DNA of 11,417 bases from Candidatus Kapaibacterium sp. Lineage in GTDB: Bacteria; Bacteroidota; Ignavibacteria; Palsa-1295. Location of the stretch: the NCBI GenBank assembly GCA_025450975.1, contig JANWLI010000119.1, positions 1-11,417 of the forward strand, given 5' to 3'. Under the pieces are notes generated by a model. It was not told where the DNA came from. It saw only the letters and a list, made by a program, of their open reading frames with translations, and made no database searches. Of this stretch, positions 1 to 7,648 are shown in pieces (within the stretch, counting starts at the first letter, position 1; every line of letters begins with the position of its first letter). Made by a program: the position numbers and the translations under genes.

Positions 1-1175
1 AGCTTCAGATCTGTCGGCGGGTCGCCAACCTGATGCTGGTAATCTTCCGGATCGTGGCCGGCATAGAAGGCGAAGAACCCGCGGCCCATGTTTGAATAGA
101 TATACTTGACCTGGTCCGTACCGTCACGTTGTCCGAGGATGGTGACGTTTTTCTTGATGAAGCTTTTGCGAAACATCGTCGTTTGCCCCATAAAGCCGCG
201 CACGACGTTCACATGATTTTGCGTAAGCATCGTCGGCACCGGATCGAACTTCGCGCTAAAGTCGAAAAGCGCGAAGTAATCATTTTCGGGCGAGCCGATC
301 TCGGCGGGTTGAATGTCGATGTTCGAATACTCGTAAACAACCGGATTTGGCTCGATCTGGAAATTCTCGAACGCGAACGTCTTCGAAAAATCGAGCTTCG
401 AAGCAAAGTTCGGATCCATCGGATCGCCATCGAAGACTGCGTCGCAGATATCGGTGCTCTCGGCTGCAAGAGCAATGTCATAGCTATCGGTTGCCGAACA
501 CATGGCAAACATGAAGCCGCCATTGGCGACAAACTCTCTGATCGTCCGTGCAACGTGACCTTTAAGCTCACTCACTTTATTGAAGCCAAGCTTTGATGCC
601 GTTGCTTCGAGGAGTTTCACCTGATTCTGATACCAGGGCTCGAAACGTGAGCTTCCGTAGAACTTGCCGTACTGGCCGGTAAAATCTTCGTGATGGAGAT
701 GGAGCCAATCGTACTTGGCGAGTGATCCAGCTTTGATCTCCTCGTCCCACAGTTTATCGTACGGGACTTCTGCGTACTCGAGAGCAAGCGTGACAGCGTC
801 GTCCCAGGGCTGCAGTCCCGGTGGTACGTAGACGGCTATGCGGGGTGCTTTCTCGAGGCGGACGGCGTCCATGTTCTTTTCTTCGGACTGGACGAGGGTA
901 AAGATCGACTGTGCCGAGCCTTCGTCGATCTTCTCAAATCCCACTCCGCGGATGCGACATTCGGCTGCCAGGGCGTCAGAATACGGGGCCATGAAGCTGC
1001 CGCCGCGGTAGTTGAGCAGCCAGTCGATCGTAATGCCTTTGCCAAGTGCCCAATACGTTATGCCATACGCTTTTAGGTGATCGGTCTGATCGAGGTCCAT
1101 GGGGATCAGGAGGCGCTGCGCTGAGGCTGCGAGGGCGCTCGCCGAGATCATGAGTGCAACAACAAAACTTTTCAT
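1..1175 (-). CDS. Secreted protein of the family often labelled 'asparagine synthetase B' (3' end cut by window)
   Basis: The frame is open from an ATG at 1175 to the window edge: 391 codons without a stop. From memory, relatives are about 420 to 430 residues, so roughly 30 to 40 C-terminal residues are missing. Residues 1-20 form a signal peptide ending in a likely ASA-Q cleavage site. The body carries motifs I recognise from a conserved Bacteroidota family: LLIPMDLDQTDHLKAYGITY near 22-41, WLLNYRGGSF near 52-61, PWDDAVTLALEYAE near 123-136, LHLHHEDFTGQYGKFY near 158-173, FMFAMCSATDS at 221-231, and a GHDPEDYQH stretch at 373-381. Database entries call this family asparagine synthetase B. 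However, the protein is exported, lacks the N-terminal Cys2 nucleophile of true AsnB, and shows no ATP-pyrophosphatase loop. Cys226 in a small-residue turn and His373 vaguely recall a class I glutamine amidotransferase-like fold; this is inference. No Shine-Dalgarno sequence is visible. It lies downstream of the two T9SS proteins. Family membership is confident; function is unknown. Confidence 0.85.
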   Translation of the reverse strand, partial: MKSFVVALMISASALAASAQRLLIPMDLDQTDHLKAYGITYWALGKGITIDWLLNYRGGSFMAPYSDALAAECRIRGVGFEKIDEGSAQSIFTLVQSEEKNMDAVRLEKAPRIAVYVPPGLQPWDDAVTLALEYAEVPYDKLWDEEIKAGSLAKYDWLHLHHEDFTGQYGKFYGSSRFEPWYQNQVKLLEATASKLGFNKVSELKGHVARTIREFVANGGFMFAMCSATDSYDIALAAESTDICDAVFDGDPMDPNFASKLDFSKTFAFENFQIEPNPVVYEYSNIDIQPAEIGSPENDYFALFDFSAKFDPVPTMLTQNHVNVVRGFMGQTTMFRKSFIKKNVTILGQRDGTDQVKYIYSNMGRGFFAFYAGHDPEDYQHQVGDPPTDLK

Positions 1176-1195
1176 ATCAGGTAATAGAGGAGCAG

Positions 1196-1211
1196 GGCGT
1201 CACGAGACGCC
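1196..1211. repeat. Perfect 6-bp inverted repeat with 4-base loop in the 87-base intergenic gap
   Basis: GGCGTC (1196-1201) and GACGCC (1206-1211) pair perfectly around ACGA. It sits 20 bases upstream of the ATG of the secreted 'AsnB-like' gene and downstream of the 829-residue T9SS protein. On the minus strand it is followed by CTGCTCCTC, with no T-run, so it is not a standard intrinsic terminator. It could be an mRNA 5' structure, a processing site or chance. No Bacteroidota-type promoter (TTTG / TAnnTTTG) was found in the rest of the gap (1176-1262). Confidence 0.4.
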
Positions 1212-1238
1212 GTTTGTTGACAATACGATTCGGGCGGG

Positions 1239-1277
1239 AAAAAGTTGCCTCCAGTGATGCCGTTATTTGGCGATCAC
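1239..1277 (-). terminator. Weak terminator-like stem spanning the stop codon of the 829-residue protein gene
   Basis: On the minus strand GTGATCGCC (1277-1269) can pair with GGCATCAC (1261-1254) with one bulged C and a 7-base loop that contains the TAA stop. A run of five T residues (1243-1239) follows, but only after a 10-base spacer. That is too long for a standard intrinsic terminator, so transcription may well continue into the next gene. The stem is seen in the sequence; the terminator role is a low-confidence inference. Confidence 0.2.
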
Positions 1278-3752
1278 GAGCGTTTTTACACGTTTGCGAA
1301 CCGTATTGCCCTCTGAGAAAGTGAGTTCGTAAACGTATACACCATCAGGAAGTCCGTCGAGGGCGATCTGCTCCGAATGACTTCCTGCAAGGTATGGCCG
1401 CTCGTCGATCAGTCGTGTCGATATACCAGTCATATCGACAAGACGGAGGGAAACGCTGCCTGCCACTGGCAGATCGAAACCGATCGTGACAGAACCGGCA
1501 GCAGGATTTGGATACGGTAACGCAAGCTGAAAGTGAGGGTCGTTTTCGTCTGCCGATAAAGAGCCAATATAGAATCGCGAGTAGATCTGATTGTTCGTGA
1601 TGTTATCGTCAAGCTCGTCAATGATCGTGATGATCATTTTATAGCAACCGGGCGGATAGTCACGGATGCTTTTCCCGAGGGTTGAATACGTAAACTTCCG
1701 GTTGACACCGATCGATGTCAGTTTTTCGATAGTATCCTCAATCTCATACATTAGCTCGTTGGTAGTACAGTTGAGTATCTTAAGGCTGACCGGTACATTC
1801 ATGGAGATCGTATCGATGCCGACGCAATCGAAGAGGGCACTTGGTTGCACCGATGTTCCTTCGGGAATGACAGCGTCGTCGGGCGGCATTGTTACTCGTG
1901 CGACGCGGATATCTCGTCGGAAGGCACGAGCAAAGCGTGAAACAAGGAGGTCGTCAGAAGGACGATCGTCCCCTGGCACTTTAGATTCTACATATAAGGA
2001 GTACCATCCGAGTCCGGTGAAATATGGGATTTTCAGCGAGTCGGCTTCAAAATAGTGTTTGTCGCCACTAGAGATCGTTTGGTAGATGGTATCGCGATAC
2101 ATGACATCGCGATGTTGGTGGAGCAGCGATATGTAGATCGGCGCCGACACAAGATCGCTTGTGCCGGAGTTGATATATTCAAATTGAAGGGGGATCGGTT
2201 TTAGTGCTTCCGGGCCGGTTGAGTTGTTGACCGGTGAGTGGACACGCAGCCCGGCAAGATTATGGGATAACGTTGTATCGACTACTCGGAGGATCACGCT
2301 CATCGTGTCATTGGCTCGAACTTCATCACTCGAGAGCAAAAGGCTAAAGGTAACAATATACGAACCGATCGGAAGTTGTGCGAGGCTCTTGCTGCCATAC
2401 TTTTCCGGAAATACAAATAGCATCGCACCGGAATCCACGTGAAGTTTAGGAATCGTTGAGTCGAGCACGAGCACAGTCTTCTGGTCGAAACGATCGACGA
2501 TCGTCGCACGAACGGGGACGCTATATGATTTAGATGCAGGGCTGGTCTCCGCTTTGCAAGTGATCGACAGCTTTCCTATTTTCCCAACATGCTTCCGGGC
2601 GTCTGGAAGTGGGTTGATTATGGAGACGAGGCGAACGTCGTCGCGAACGCCAACGAAAAAGGTTGTCGATACGGTATCGTCTATGCGATTCTCGTCATTG
2701 GGAAGCACTGCATAGGCTTTAATTAGGTAGCGCCCTGATTTTACCAGAGTAAAGTGCTTGAAGTTGATAGTCCGGGTTTCTGCGGCTGCCCAGTTCGTTG
2801 AAGTGAGCATGTCATTTACTACCAGTTTGCCGGTAGAATCGTAAGCAGCGAAATGCAGATCGGCAGTTGATTGATGCTTCGTCCCGGTATTCCTGAAGCG
2901 CACGGACGTTGCGACCGTATCGCCAGGTTTCTTGAACGATCCTGCCTGCGGGCTGAGGATGGACTCGGCCTTGATGTTATTACTCAGCGGCGTGATCGTA
3001 AATGTGTTGCGCGCCGTGTCGTTCGTGCGGTCGACATCGTCGCTTAAGAGGGCGATGACTGCCACGTTATAGCATCCAGGTGGAATGTTGCGTGTGTCAA
3101 AGTTGCCAGCTTTATACGGGAAAATAAATTCGACGGCGGCGTCACCAATTAATTCGGGAATGGTCGAATCAGCCTGAAAGACAAGGACATTATCCCCGCA
3201 GCGCTTGATCTGTACGCGCGCTTTTACGTCAAACCTATCGTCGACACCGATGTTACTAAACCTTCCGCGCACGCGAAGTGCGGTGCCTTCACGAATCGTT
3301 GTGTCATTGGGGTAAGTAACATTGACCGCACGAATGTCCGTCTCATAGCGTGTATCCCACTCGTGACAAGAGGAGTTATCGTTTTCATTTTCATCGTCCT
3401 CGAGTTCGGCATACACGCAGATCTCATAGGGAAGTGTTGTCGTCGGGGTGTAGTCACGGAACGTCCCATCGCGATACTCGCCGCTTGTCCAGTTGTAAAT
3501 GTACTCAGTATCGCGATAGACGATCGTCCCTTGGCGGGAGATCGTTGCAACAACACGCACATTCGTCTCATCGGATGTCCCGGAGTTCTGAAATTCTGCC
3601 CGAATATTTGTCGGGACGCCCAGGGGTATTCGTGAGTTGGGAGGCGGTTGGAGGATCTGGGTCAGCGTGATATTATGCGTGTACTGTGCCAAGGCCTGGG
3701 ACCACACAAGCATGACCAGTAACCCAATAATAACACACTCTACCTTCCGCAT
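1263..3752 (-). CDS. Large secreted modular protein with six CARDB-like modules and a T9SS sorting domain (paralog 2)
   Basis: 829 residues, probably a surface or released protein exported by Sec and then the type IX secretion system. Residues 1-23 are a signal peptide (hydrophobic stretch, then ALA-Q). Six Ig-like modules follow in alternating types: A1 about 26-137, B1 138-255, A2 257-368, B2 371-492, A3 496-611, B3 613-730. Modules end in a turn with an acidic-x-x-R-x-N/D-D-T pattern (for example DRTNDT at 241-246), as in CARDB adhesion-type domains. B modules carry a DSTIP-like strand and a PPGCY-type strand. Residues about 742-829 are a T9SS C-terminal sorting domain: YPNP at 747-750, LPDGVYVYEL at 801-810, basic C-terminus. 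B1 has paired cysteines C185/C227 and B3 has C662/C703, but B2 has F422 and S464 at these places. A1 has C112/C129. It is a tandem paralog of the gene ending at 3793, 40 bases upstream. No enzymatic motif is seen, and the ligand or partner is unknown. Confidence 0.9.
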   Translation of the reverse strand: MRKVECVIIGLLVMLVWSQALAQYTHNITLTQILQPPPNSRIPLGVPTNIRAEFQNSGTSDETNVRVVATISRQGTIVYRDTEYIYNWTSGEYRDGTFRDYTPTTTLPYEICVYAELEDDENENDNSSCHEWDTRYETDIRAVNVTYPNDTTIREGTALRVRGRFSNIGVDDRFDVKARVQIKRCGDNVLVFQADSTIPELIGDAAVEFIFPYKAGNFDTRNIPPGCYNVAVIALLSDDVDRTNDTARNTFTITPLSNNIKAESILSPQAGSFKKPGDTVATSVRFRNTGTKHQSTADLHFAAYDSTGKLVVNDMLTSTNWAAAETRTINFKHFTLVKSGRYLIKAYAVLPNDENRIDDTVSTTFFVGVRDDVRLVSIINPLPDARKHVGKIGKLSITCKAETSPASKSYSVPVRATIVDRFDQKTVLVLDSTIPKLHVDSGAMLFVFPEKYGSKSLAQLPIGSYIVTFSLLLSSDEVRANDTMSVILRVVDTTLSHNLAGLRVHSPVNNSTGPEALKPIPLQFEYINSGTSDLVSAPIYISLLHQHRDVMYRDTIYQTISSGDKHYFEADSLKIPYFTGLGWYSLYVESKVPGDDRPSDDLLVSRFARAFRRDIRVARVTMPPDDAVIPEGTSVQPSALFDCVGIDTISMNVPVSLKILNCTTNELMYEIEDTIEKLTSIGVNRKFTYSTLGKSIRDYPPGCYKMIITIIDELDDNITNNQIYSRFYIGSLSADENDPHFQLALPYPNPAAGSVTIGFDLPVAGSVSLRLVDMTGISTRLIDERPYLAGSHSEQIALDGLPDGVYVYELTFSEGNTVRKRVKTLVIAK

Positions 3753-3792
3753 ACCGGTATGACACGAACGAATGTCGGGATGTGACAGGTGG

Positions 3793-6297
3793 CTACCTAA
3801 CGATCGCCAGCGTGCGGGTTATACGTTTTGCGAGGCCGTCATGGCCGGTGAAGGTGAGTTCGTAGAGGTAGCTTCCGTTCGGGAGGTCGGAAAGATCGAG
3901 AGCGACGGAGTGGCGTCCGGTAGTGTAGTACGTTCGGGCAAGAACTTCGCGGTCGACTCCAAGCATATCGGTTAGTCGCATCGATACGACGCCTTCATCA
4001 GATAATGTAAAGCCGAATGTTGTGATGCTTTTTGTCGGATTCGGATACGTTTGGTCGAGCGAGATCTGCGCGTTCGACACGAGCGGCACGTCTGCTCCCT
4101 GCAGCACGGTGAACATGACGGATGTTGTGTCGTTATCGGCGAAGGTGTCACCATCGGCCATCACCGTAACGGTTGCGCGGTAGCAGCCGGGTGTGAGGTT
4201 ACGAACATCCATCGACCCGTTCTGCGAGGGGAAACTGTGCGTCTTCTTTCCCATGTCGGCATTGAGCACAGGAATAACGATCTGTGAATGGAAGACGACG
4301 GTCGTATCACCGCACGGACGGATGTCGATGCGCGCGGGAATATTCGACTTTCCGGTAAAGCCGCCCTGCCATCTGAAGGTCGCTACGGGCGTAAATGTCT
4401 GGCCCTCGGTTTTCTCTTCGCCTGGCATGGGGCTGGTGATCGCAAGCGTAGCGACATCTCCACTAAATCCGCGGAAGATCTTATGGACGAGCGAGTCGTC
4501 GGATTTGCGCACGTCGCCTGAGAGGACCGACATACCGACAACTCTGAACACGCCGAGGCCTGTTGGCTTGAAGTTCGCAAAGGTCACGTCGCGTGTTTCG
4601 AGACTTGCAAGAGCCATGAAGCGAACGTCGCTATAGATGATGCTGTCCTCCTGATTGCGTGCGAAGACAAGTGCTTGCACCAACGACTCGCCGCTCTGTC
4701 CGCTATTTGTGTAGCGAACGGCAACAGGGACCGATGTCGTGTCGACTGCGAGCACGAAACCATTGATGGGACTGAGGATGGTGTCGACGCGAATATTTTT
4801 TGTCAGACCGGGCTCGATGATGCTGAAGGTTTGGGTGAGCGTATCGTTGGCGCGGTTGCTGTCAAGAGCAAAGTTCACACTTACGCTCATTCGGTAGCAG
4901 CCGATCGGTAAGTTCTTGATAGTAATGCCGCCCTTTTGTGAGGGGAAACGGAATGCGATGGCACCAGAGTCAGTATGAAGGTACGGGATCGTCGAGTCTG
5001 CAGAGAAGACGACGGCATTATCGAAGCAGCGGCGAATGACGACCGATGCAGGAATATTGGAAAATTGCTTCGTATTGCTTACCTCCGGAATGAACGTCGC
5101 TGTTGGCTGGAAAACGGTACCCACGTCCTTCTTCTCGTTCGCCGTAGGGTTTGTGATCGCTGCAGTACGAATGTCATTCGGGTAATTGTAGAAGACGTTG
5201 AACCGCAGGGTGTCGTCGCCGCGCCATTCGTCATTGATCGAGTGTGTTATCGCCGTGACCGTGTACATGCCACGAAGTAACGTCGTAAAGCTATCGAAGA
5301 CGGCAATGCGAGTTTCATTCGCTATCCAATCGTTAAAGATGGCCGAGTCGCGCATGACGAAGTTGCCGCCGGAATGTCTGACACTCACGGTGAGCATCAC
5401 ATTGTCCTGCTCGTTCAACCCGATATTCTTGAATTGTACAGAGACCGGTAATGTCTGTACAGAAGTCACATATGCATTTGCTAGTGGCGTGACCGGCGCA
5501 TCGGCTCTGACATTATTAAAGTTTGGGTAGAGAGTGATCGTCCGGAATACGGTGTCATTTGTACGATCTGCTTCGACGGGATGATTGGCGATAATTGCGA
5601 TGCGGTAGCATCCGGCATCGAGCGTACGGATATCGTAGCTTTCCTGGCGTGAGGGGAATGTCAGCTCGCGCGGCAGTGAGTCGACGTAGAGTTCTTCGAT
5701 TGTCGTATCTGCCTGGAAATAAAGTTTGTCATCCACGCATCTGCGAAGTTGTACGCGCGCCTTGACATCGAACTGATCCGCGAGGCCGATATTTTCGAAG
5801 GTGCCACGGACGCGAAATTCCGAGTGTGCACGGATGGTGTCGTCGAGGCCTGGATACGTGATCGAGTCGGCGCGAAGATCCGTGTCGTAGACGCCGAAGA
5901 ACATCTGGCAGAGTGTGTCGTTCGAGCGCTGCTGGTCAGAGGGAAGATCGGCAACGAGGCAGGCAGTATACTCGCCGCGAGCGAAGGGCATGAAGGTACG
6001 AAAGGTAAGCGTCAGCTGAACATTATTGAGCCAGTTCGGTACGGTGACCGTATCGCGATACACGATGCCGTAGTCTTCCTGCGAGATCGTTGCATAGACC
6101 TTGACAGCCGACTGAGCGTTCGACCCTACGTTTGTTGCTGTGCCGGTAACAACGATGGGGATGCCGACAACGCGACGCTCATTTGCAGCGGGCGACGTAA
6201 TGCTATTCGTCGCAATATTATTCGGCTGTGCCCAAGCTTGTTGGAGGGTGCACAATACAAGGGCAACGAATGCGAAGGGTAACCACAACTTGGACAT
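3793..6297 (-). CDS. Large secreted modular protein with six CARDB-like modules and a T9SS sorting domain (paralog 1)
   Basis: 834 residues with the same plan as its downstream neighbour. Residues 1-23 are a signal peptide (ending AWA-Q). Modules are A1 about 27-136, B1 139-257, A2 260-370, B2 374-495, A3 499-611 and B3 613-732, then a T9SS sorting domain at about 745-834 (YPNP at 751-754, LPNGSYLYEL at 805-814, basic end). B modules share FDVKARVQ- or IPASVVIRRC-type strands, an FxADxTI strand and a GCY strand. All three carry the cysteine pair: C187/C230, C424/C467 and C662/C705. A1 has C113/C130, matching A1 of the paralog. Module by module the two proteins resemble each other in order (A1 to A1, A3 to A3), so the six-module plan probably predates the gene duplication. 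The ATG at 6297 follows a strong dyad by three bases, and no Shine-Dalgarno sequence is seen. Expected location is the outer surface or medium. The function is unknown; adhesion or scaffold roles are inference from CARDB-like folds. Confidence 0.9.
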   Translation of the reverse strand: MSKLWLPFAFVALVLCTLQQAWAQPNNIATNSITSPAANERRVVGIPIVVTGTATNVGSNAQSAVKVYATISQEDYGIVYRDTVTVPNWLNNVQLTLTFRTFMPFARGEYTACLVADLPSDQQRSNDTLCQMFFGVYDTDLRADSITYPGLDDTIRAHSEFRVRGTFENIGLADQFDVKARVQLRRCVDDKLYFQADTTIEELYVDSLPRELTFPSRQESYDIRTLDAGCYRIAIIANHPVEADRTNDTVFRTITLYPNFNNVRADAPVTPLANAYVTSVQTLPVSVQFKNIGLNEQDNVMLTVSVRHSGGNFVMRDSAIFNDWIANETRIAVFDSFTTLLRGMYTVTAITHSINDEWRGDDTLRFNVFYNYPNDIRTAAITNPTANEKKDVGTVFQPTATFIPEVSNTKQFSNIPASVVIRRCFDNAVVFSADSTIPYLHTDSGAIAFRFPSQKGGITIKNLPIGCYRMSVSVNFALDSNRANDTLTQTFSIIEPGLTKNIRVDTILSPINGFVLAVDTTSVPVAVRYTNSGQSGESLVQALVFARNQEDSIIYSDVRFMALASLETRDVTFANFKPTGLGVFRVVGMSVLSGDVRKSDDSLVHKIFRGFSGDVATLAITSPMPGEEKTEGQTFTPVATFRWQGGFTGKSNIPARIDIRPCGDTTVVFHSQIVIPVLNADMGKKTHSFPSQNGSMDVRNLTPGCYRATVTVMADGDTFADNDTTSVMFTVLQGADVPLVSNAQISLDQTYPNPTKSITTFGFTLSDEGVVSMRLTDMLGVDREVLARTYYTTGRHSVALDLSDLPNGSYLYELTFTGHDGLAKRITRTLAIVR

Positions 6298-6300
6298 AAG

Positions 6301-6338
6301 TCATTAACTAACACCGCAACTCCGGTGAGAGTTAATGA
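6301..6338. repeat. Two-part dyad (9 bp + 5 bp stems) immediately before the start of the 834-residue protein gene
   Basis: TCATTAACT (6301-6309) pairs perfectly with AGTTAATGA (6330-6338). Inside, after a 2x2 internal loop, CACCG (6312-6316) pairs with CGGTG (6323-6327) around the 6-base loop CAACTC. It ends three bases before the ATG at 6297. On the minus strand the run of six T residues (6343-6338) lies at the upstream edge, not after the stem, so this is not a normal intrinsic terminator for the cytochrome gene. An operator for a dimeric regulator or a 5'-leader structure that hides the translation start are both possible. The structure is seen directly; the role is inference. Confidence 0.55.
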
Positions 6339-6359
6339 AAAAACCGGGCGAAAGCCTTG

Positions 6360-7226
6360 TTACTGGCCTGTTTTCGACTGGATGTAGGCGACGATATCGG
6401 CGATCTGCTGATCGGCGAGGATATCTTTGGCGTAGAAGGCCATCGCGCCGGTGCCGAAGCGGACGGAGGTCACTGCGTACTCTGCGTCGCTTGCGACCTC
6501 TTTAAGCGCCGGTCCGATCTTATCGGCGTTGAGGTCGTGGCAGCCCGCACAAGTGCGTCCGAAGAGTTTTTCGCCTACTGCCGGATCGCCGGGAAGCTGG
6601 AGGATGGCCTTGACGAAGGGCTTTGCGATCTTCTCATCGATAAACTTATCTTTTTCGAGTGGCGGCTTAGCGGCCCACTGAATGGTCAGATTCTTTGTGA
6701 TCGCTCCGGGTGCAGTCTCGAGTGATACGAGGTAGGCATTAAGCACTTCGACCTCGGCAGGTTTGAGTCCGCCGGCTTTAAGCATGAAGATATCTGCGCA
6801 GAGCATGCCGCCGTATGCGTTCTTTGCAAGCGCATCGCCTTTATATCTTCCGGCCCAGGTGGAAGTGCGCTTCGTTACGCCAGCAAGAGTGTGGCCCTGA
6901 CGCAAACGAGTATCCTTTTTCGTCGCATGACAGGTTAGGCACGATACCTTGATCTTGCCGAGCGATGCATTTGCGTACAACTTTTGTCCTTCTGCGGCTT
7001 TCGGGTCGAGTGTAGCTGTTGCAGTATCAGCAGTGACAGGTGTCGTGTCAACGGCGACGACGGGAGTGGAATCGGTAATGCCGAGTTCTGTCTCGACGCG
7101 CGATTCGGTTGATTGCGCAAGCGTCGTATCGCCAACTTCAGGCTGGCCGGCTTCTTTCTTGCCGCAGCTTAAGAGGAAGACGCCGATCAGGAACAGGTAG
7201 AGTGGGAGAAATCGCAGATTAACCAT
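6360..7226 (-). CDS. Diheme cytochrome c lipoprotein
   Basis: 288 residues if the start is the ATG at 7226. Residues 1-20 are a lipoprotein signal with lipobox LLS-C21, so it is probably lipid-anchored in the periplasm or envelope. Residues 22-78 are a Ser/Thr/Val/Pro/Asp-rich tether. Two class I cytochrome c domains follow, each with a CxxCH heme site: CLTCH at 96-100 and CAGCH at 226-230. Candidate axial methionines are M141 or M148 in the first domain and M262 (GAMAFYA) in the second. It should carry electrons between envelope redox partners; the partner is not evident. An in-frame ATG at 7247 would form a TAATG overlap with the DUF2203 stop and add MQYLVGP. I prefer 7226 because it gives a more compact lipoprotein signal, but 7247 is possible and would allow translational coupling. 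An even longer frame to 7334 only overlaps the neighbour. It is the last gene of the compact run. Confidence 0.92.
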   Translation of the reverse strand: MVNLRFLPLYLFLIGVFLLSCGKKEAGQPEVGDTTLAQSTESRVETELGITDSTPVVAVDTTPVTADTATATLDPKAAEGQKLYANASLGKIKVSCLTCHATKKDTRLRQGHTLAGVTKRTSTWAGRYKGDALAKNAYGGMLCADIFMLKAGGLKPAEVEVLNAYLVSLETAPGAITKNLTIQWAAKPPLEKDKFIDEKIAKPFVKAILQLPGDPAVGEKLFGRTCAGCHDLNADKIGPALKEVASDAEYAVTSVRFGTGAMAFYAKDILADQQIADIVAYIQSKTGQ

Positions 7227-7246
7227 AGGTCCAACAAGATATTGCA

Positions 7247-7639
7247 TTAAAGCTCTTCGATCGGCTGCCGGCCGGTAAATCCTCCGTCGAGGGTGTGCCA
7301 GTGGTCGATCGTTGTTTCCCCGAGCATAAAGCAAAGATACACTTCTTCTCCGTTTGTGCGCAGCGCGGGGAAGTCGATGAGTCCTTTTTCCAGGTCTTTG
7401 AGTTCGATGCCGCGATGGTTGAGATCGCGGATGAGCGAGACAAGCTGCTCCATTTCCGCAGGAAATGCCTTCTGGCCGTTCGGTCCCATGCCACCGAAAT
7501 ACTGGTGACGGTAGATATTGTATCCCTTACGGTCGAGTTCGACCTTTAGGCTTGAGATCGTCTCGAGCACGGGAATGATCGTGTTAAGCTCTTCGCGCGC
7601 TTCGGCCAGCGAGTAATGTTTTGCGTATCGGTGCGCCAT
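7247..7639 (-). CDS. DUF2203 family protein
   Basis: 130 residues, matching the usual size of the DUF2203 family. Residues 9-38 form a helix starting with the typical YSLAEAREEL pattern. A second helix lies at about 60-76. The conserved C-terminal half follows: IELKDLEKGLIDFPA at 78-92, YLCFMLGE at 101-108, HWH at 113-115 and GFTGRQPI at 120-127. No signal peptide or membrane segment is seen, so it is probably cytoplasmic. The biochemical role of the family is not known to me; the conserved Asp, Glu, Trp and His residues might bind a ligand, but this is speculation. It starts 9 bases after the proline dehydrogenase stop, and its TAA overlaps the alternative ATG of the cytochrome gene, which points to co-transcription. 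Confidence 0.9.
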   Translation of the reverse strand: MAHRYAKHYSLAEAREELNTIIPVLETISSLKVELDRKGYNIYRHQYFGGMGPNGQKAFPAEMEQLVSLIRDLNHRGIELKDLEKGLIDFPALRTNGEEVYLCFMLGETTIDHWHTLDGGFTGRQPIEEL

Positions 7640-7648
7640 CTCGGTAAG

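Noticed and set aside
129..596. 155-codon plus-strand open frame
   Set aside because: It lies wholly opposite the conserved minus-strand 'AsnB-like' gene, has no recognisable family motif, and is an expected shadow in this GC-rich coding sequence.
5749..6282. 177-codon plus-strand open frame opposite the first T9SS protein
   Set aside because: It is antisense to signal peptide and modules that are clearly coding, and it shows no domain features.
6338..6356. Intrinsic terminator after the cytochrome gene (GGC-TTTC-GCC then CGG and six T)
   Set aside because: The stem has only three pairs and is separated from the T-run by three bases; too weak to call.
7227..7334. 324-codon version of the cytochrome starting at 7334
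   Set aside because: The extra N-terminal residues are Arg/Pro-rich, overlap DUF2203 coding sequence and would bury the lipoprotein signal.
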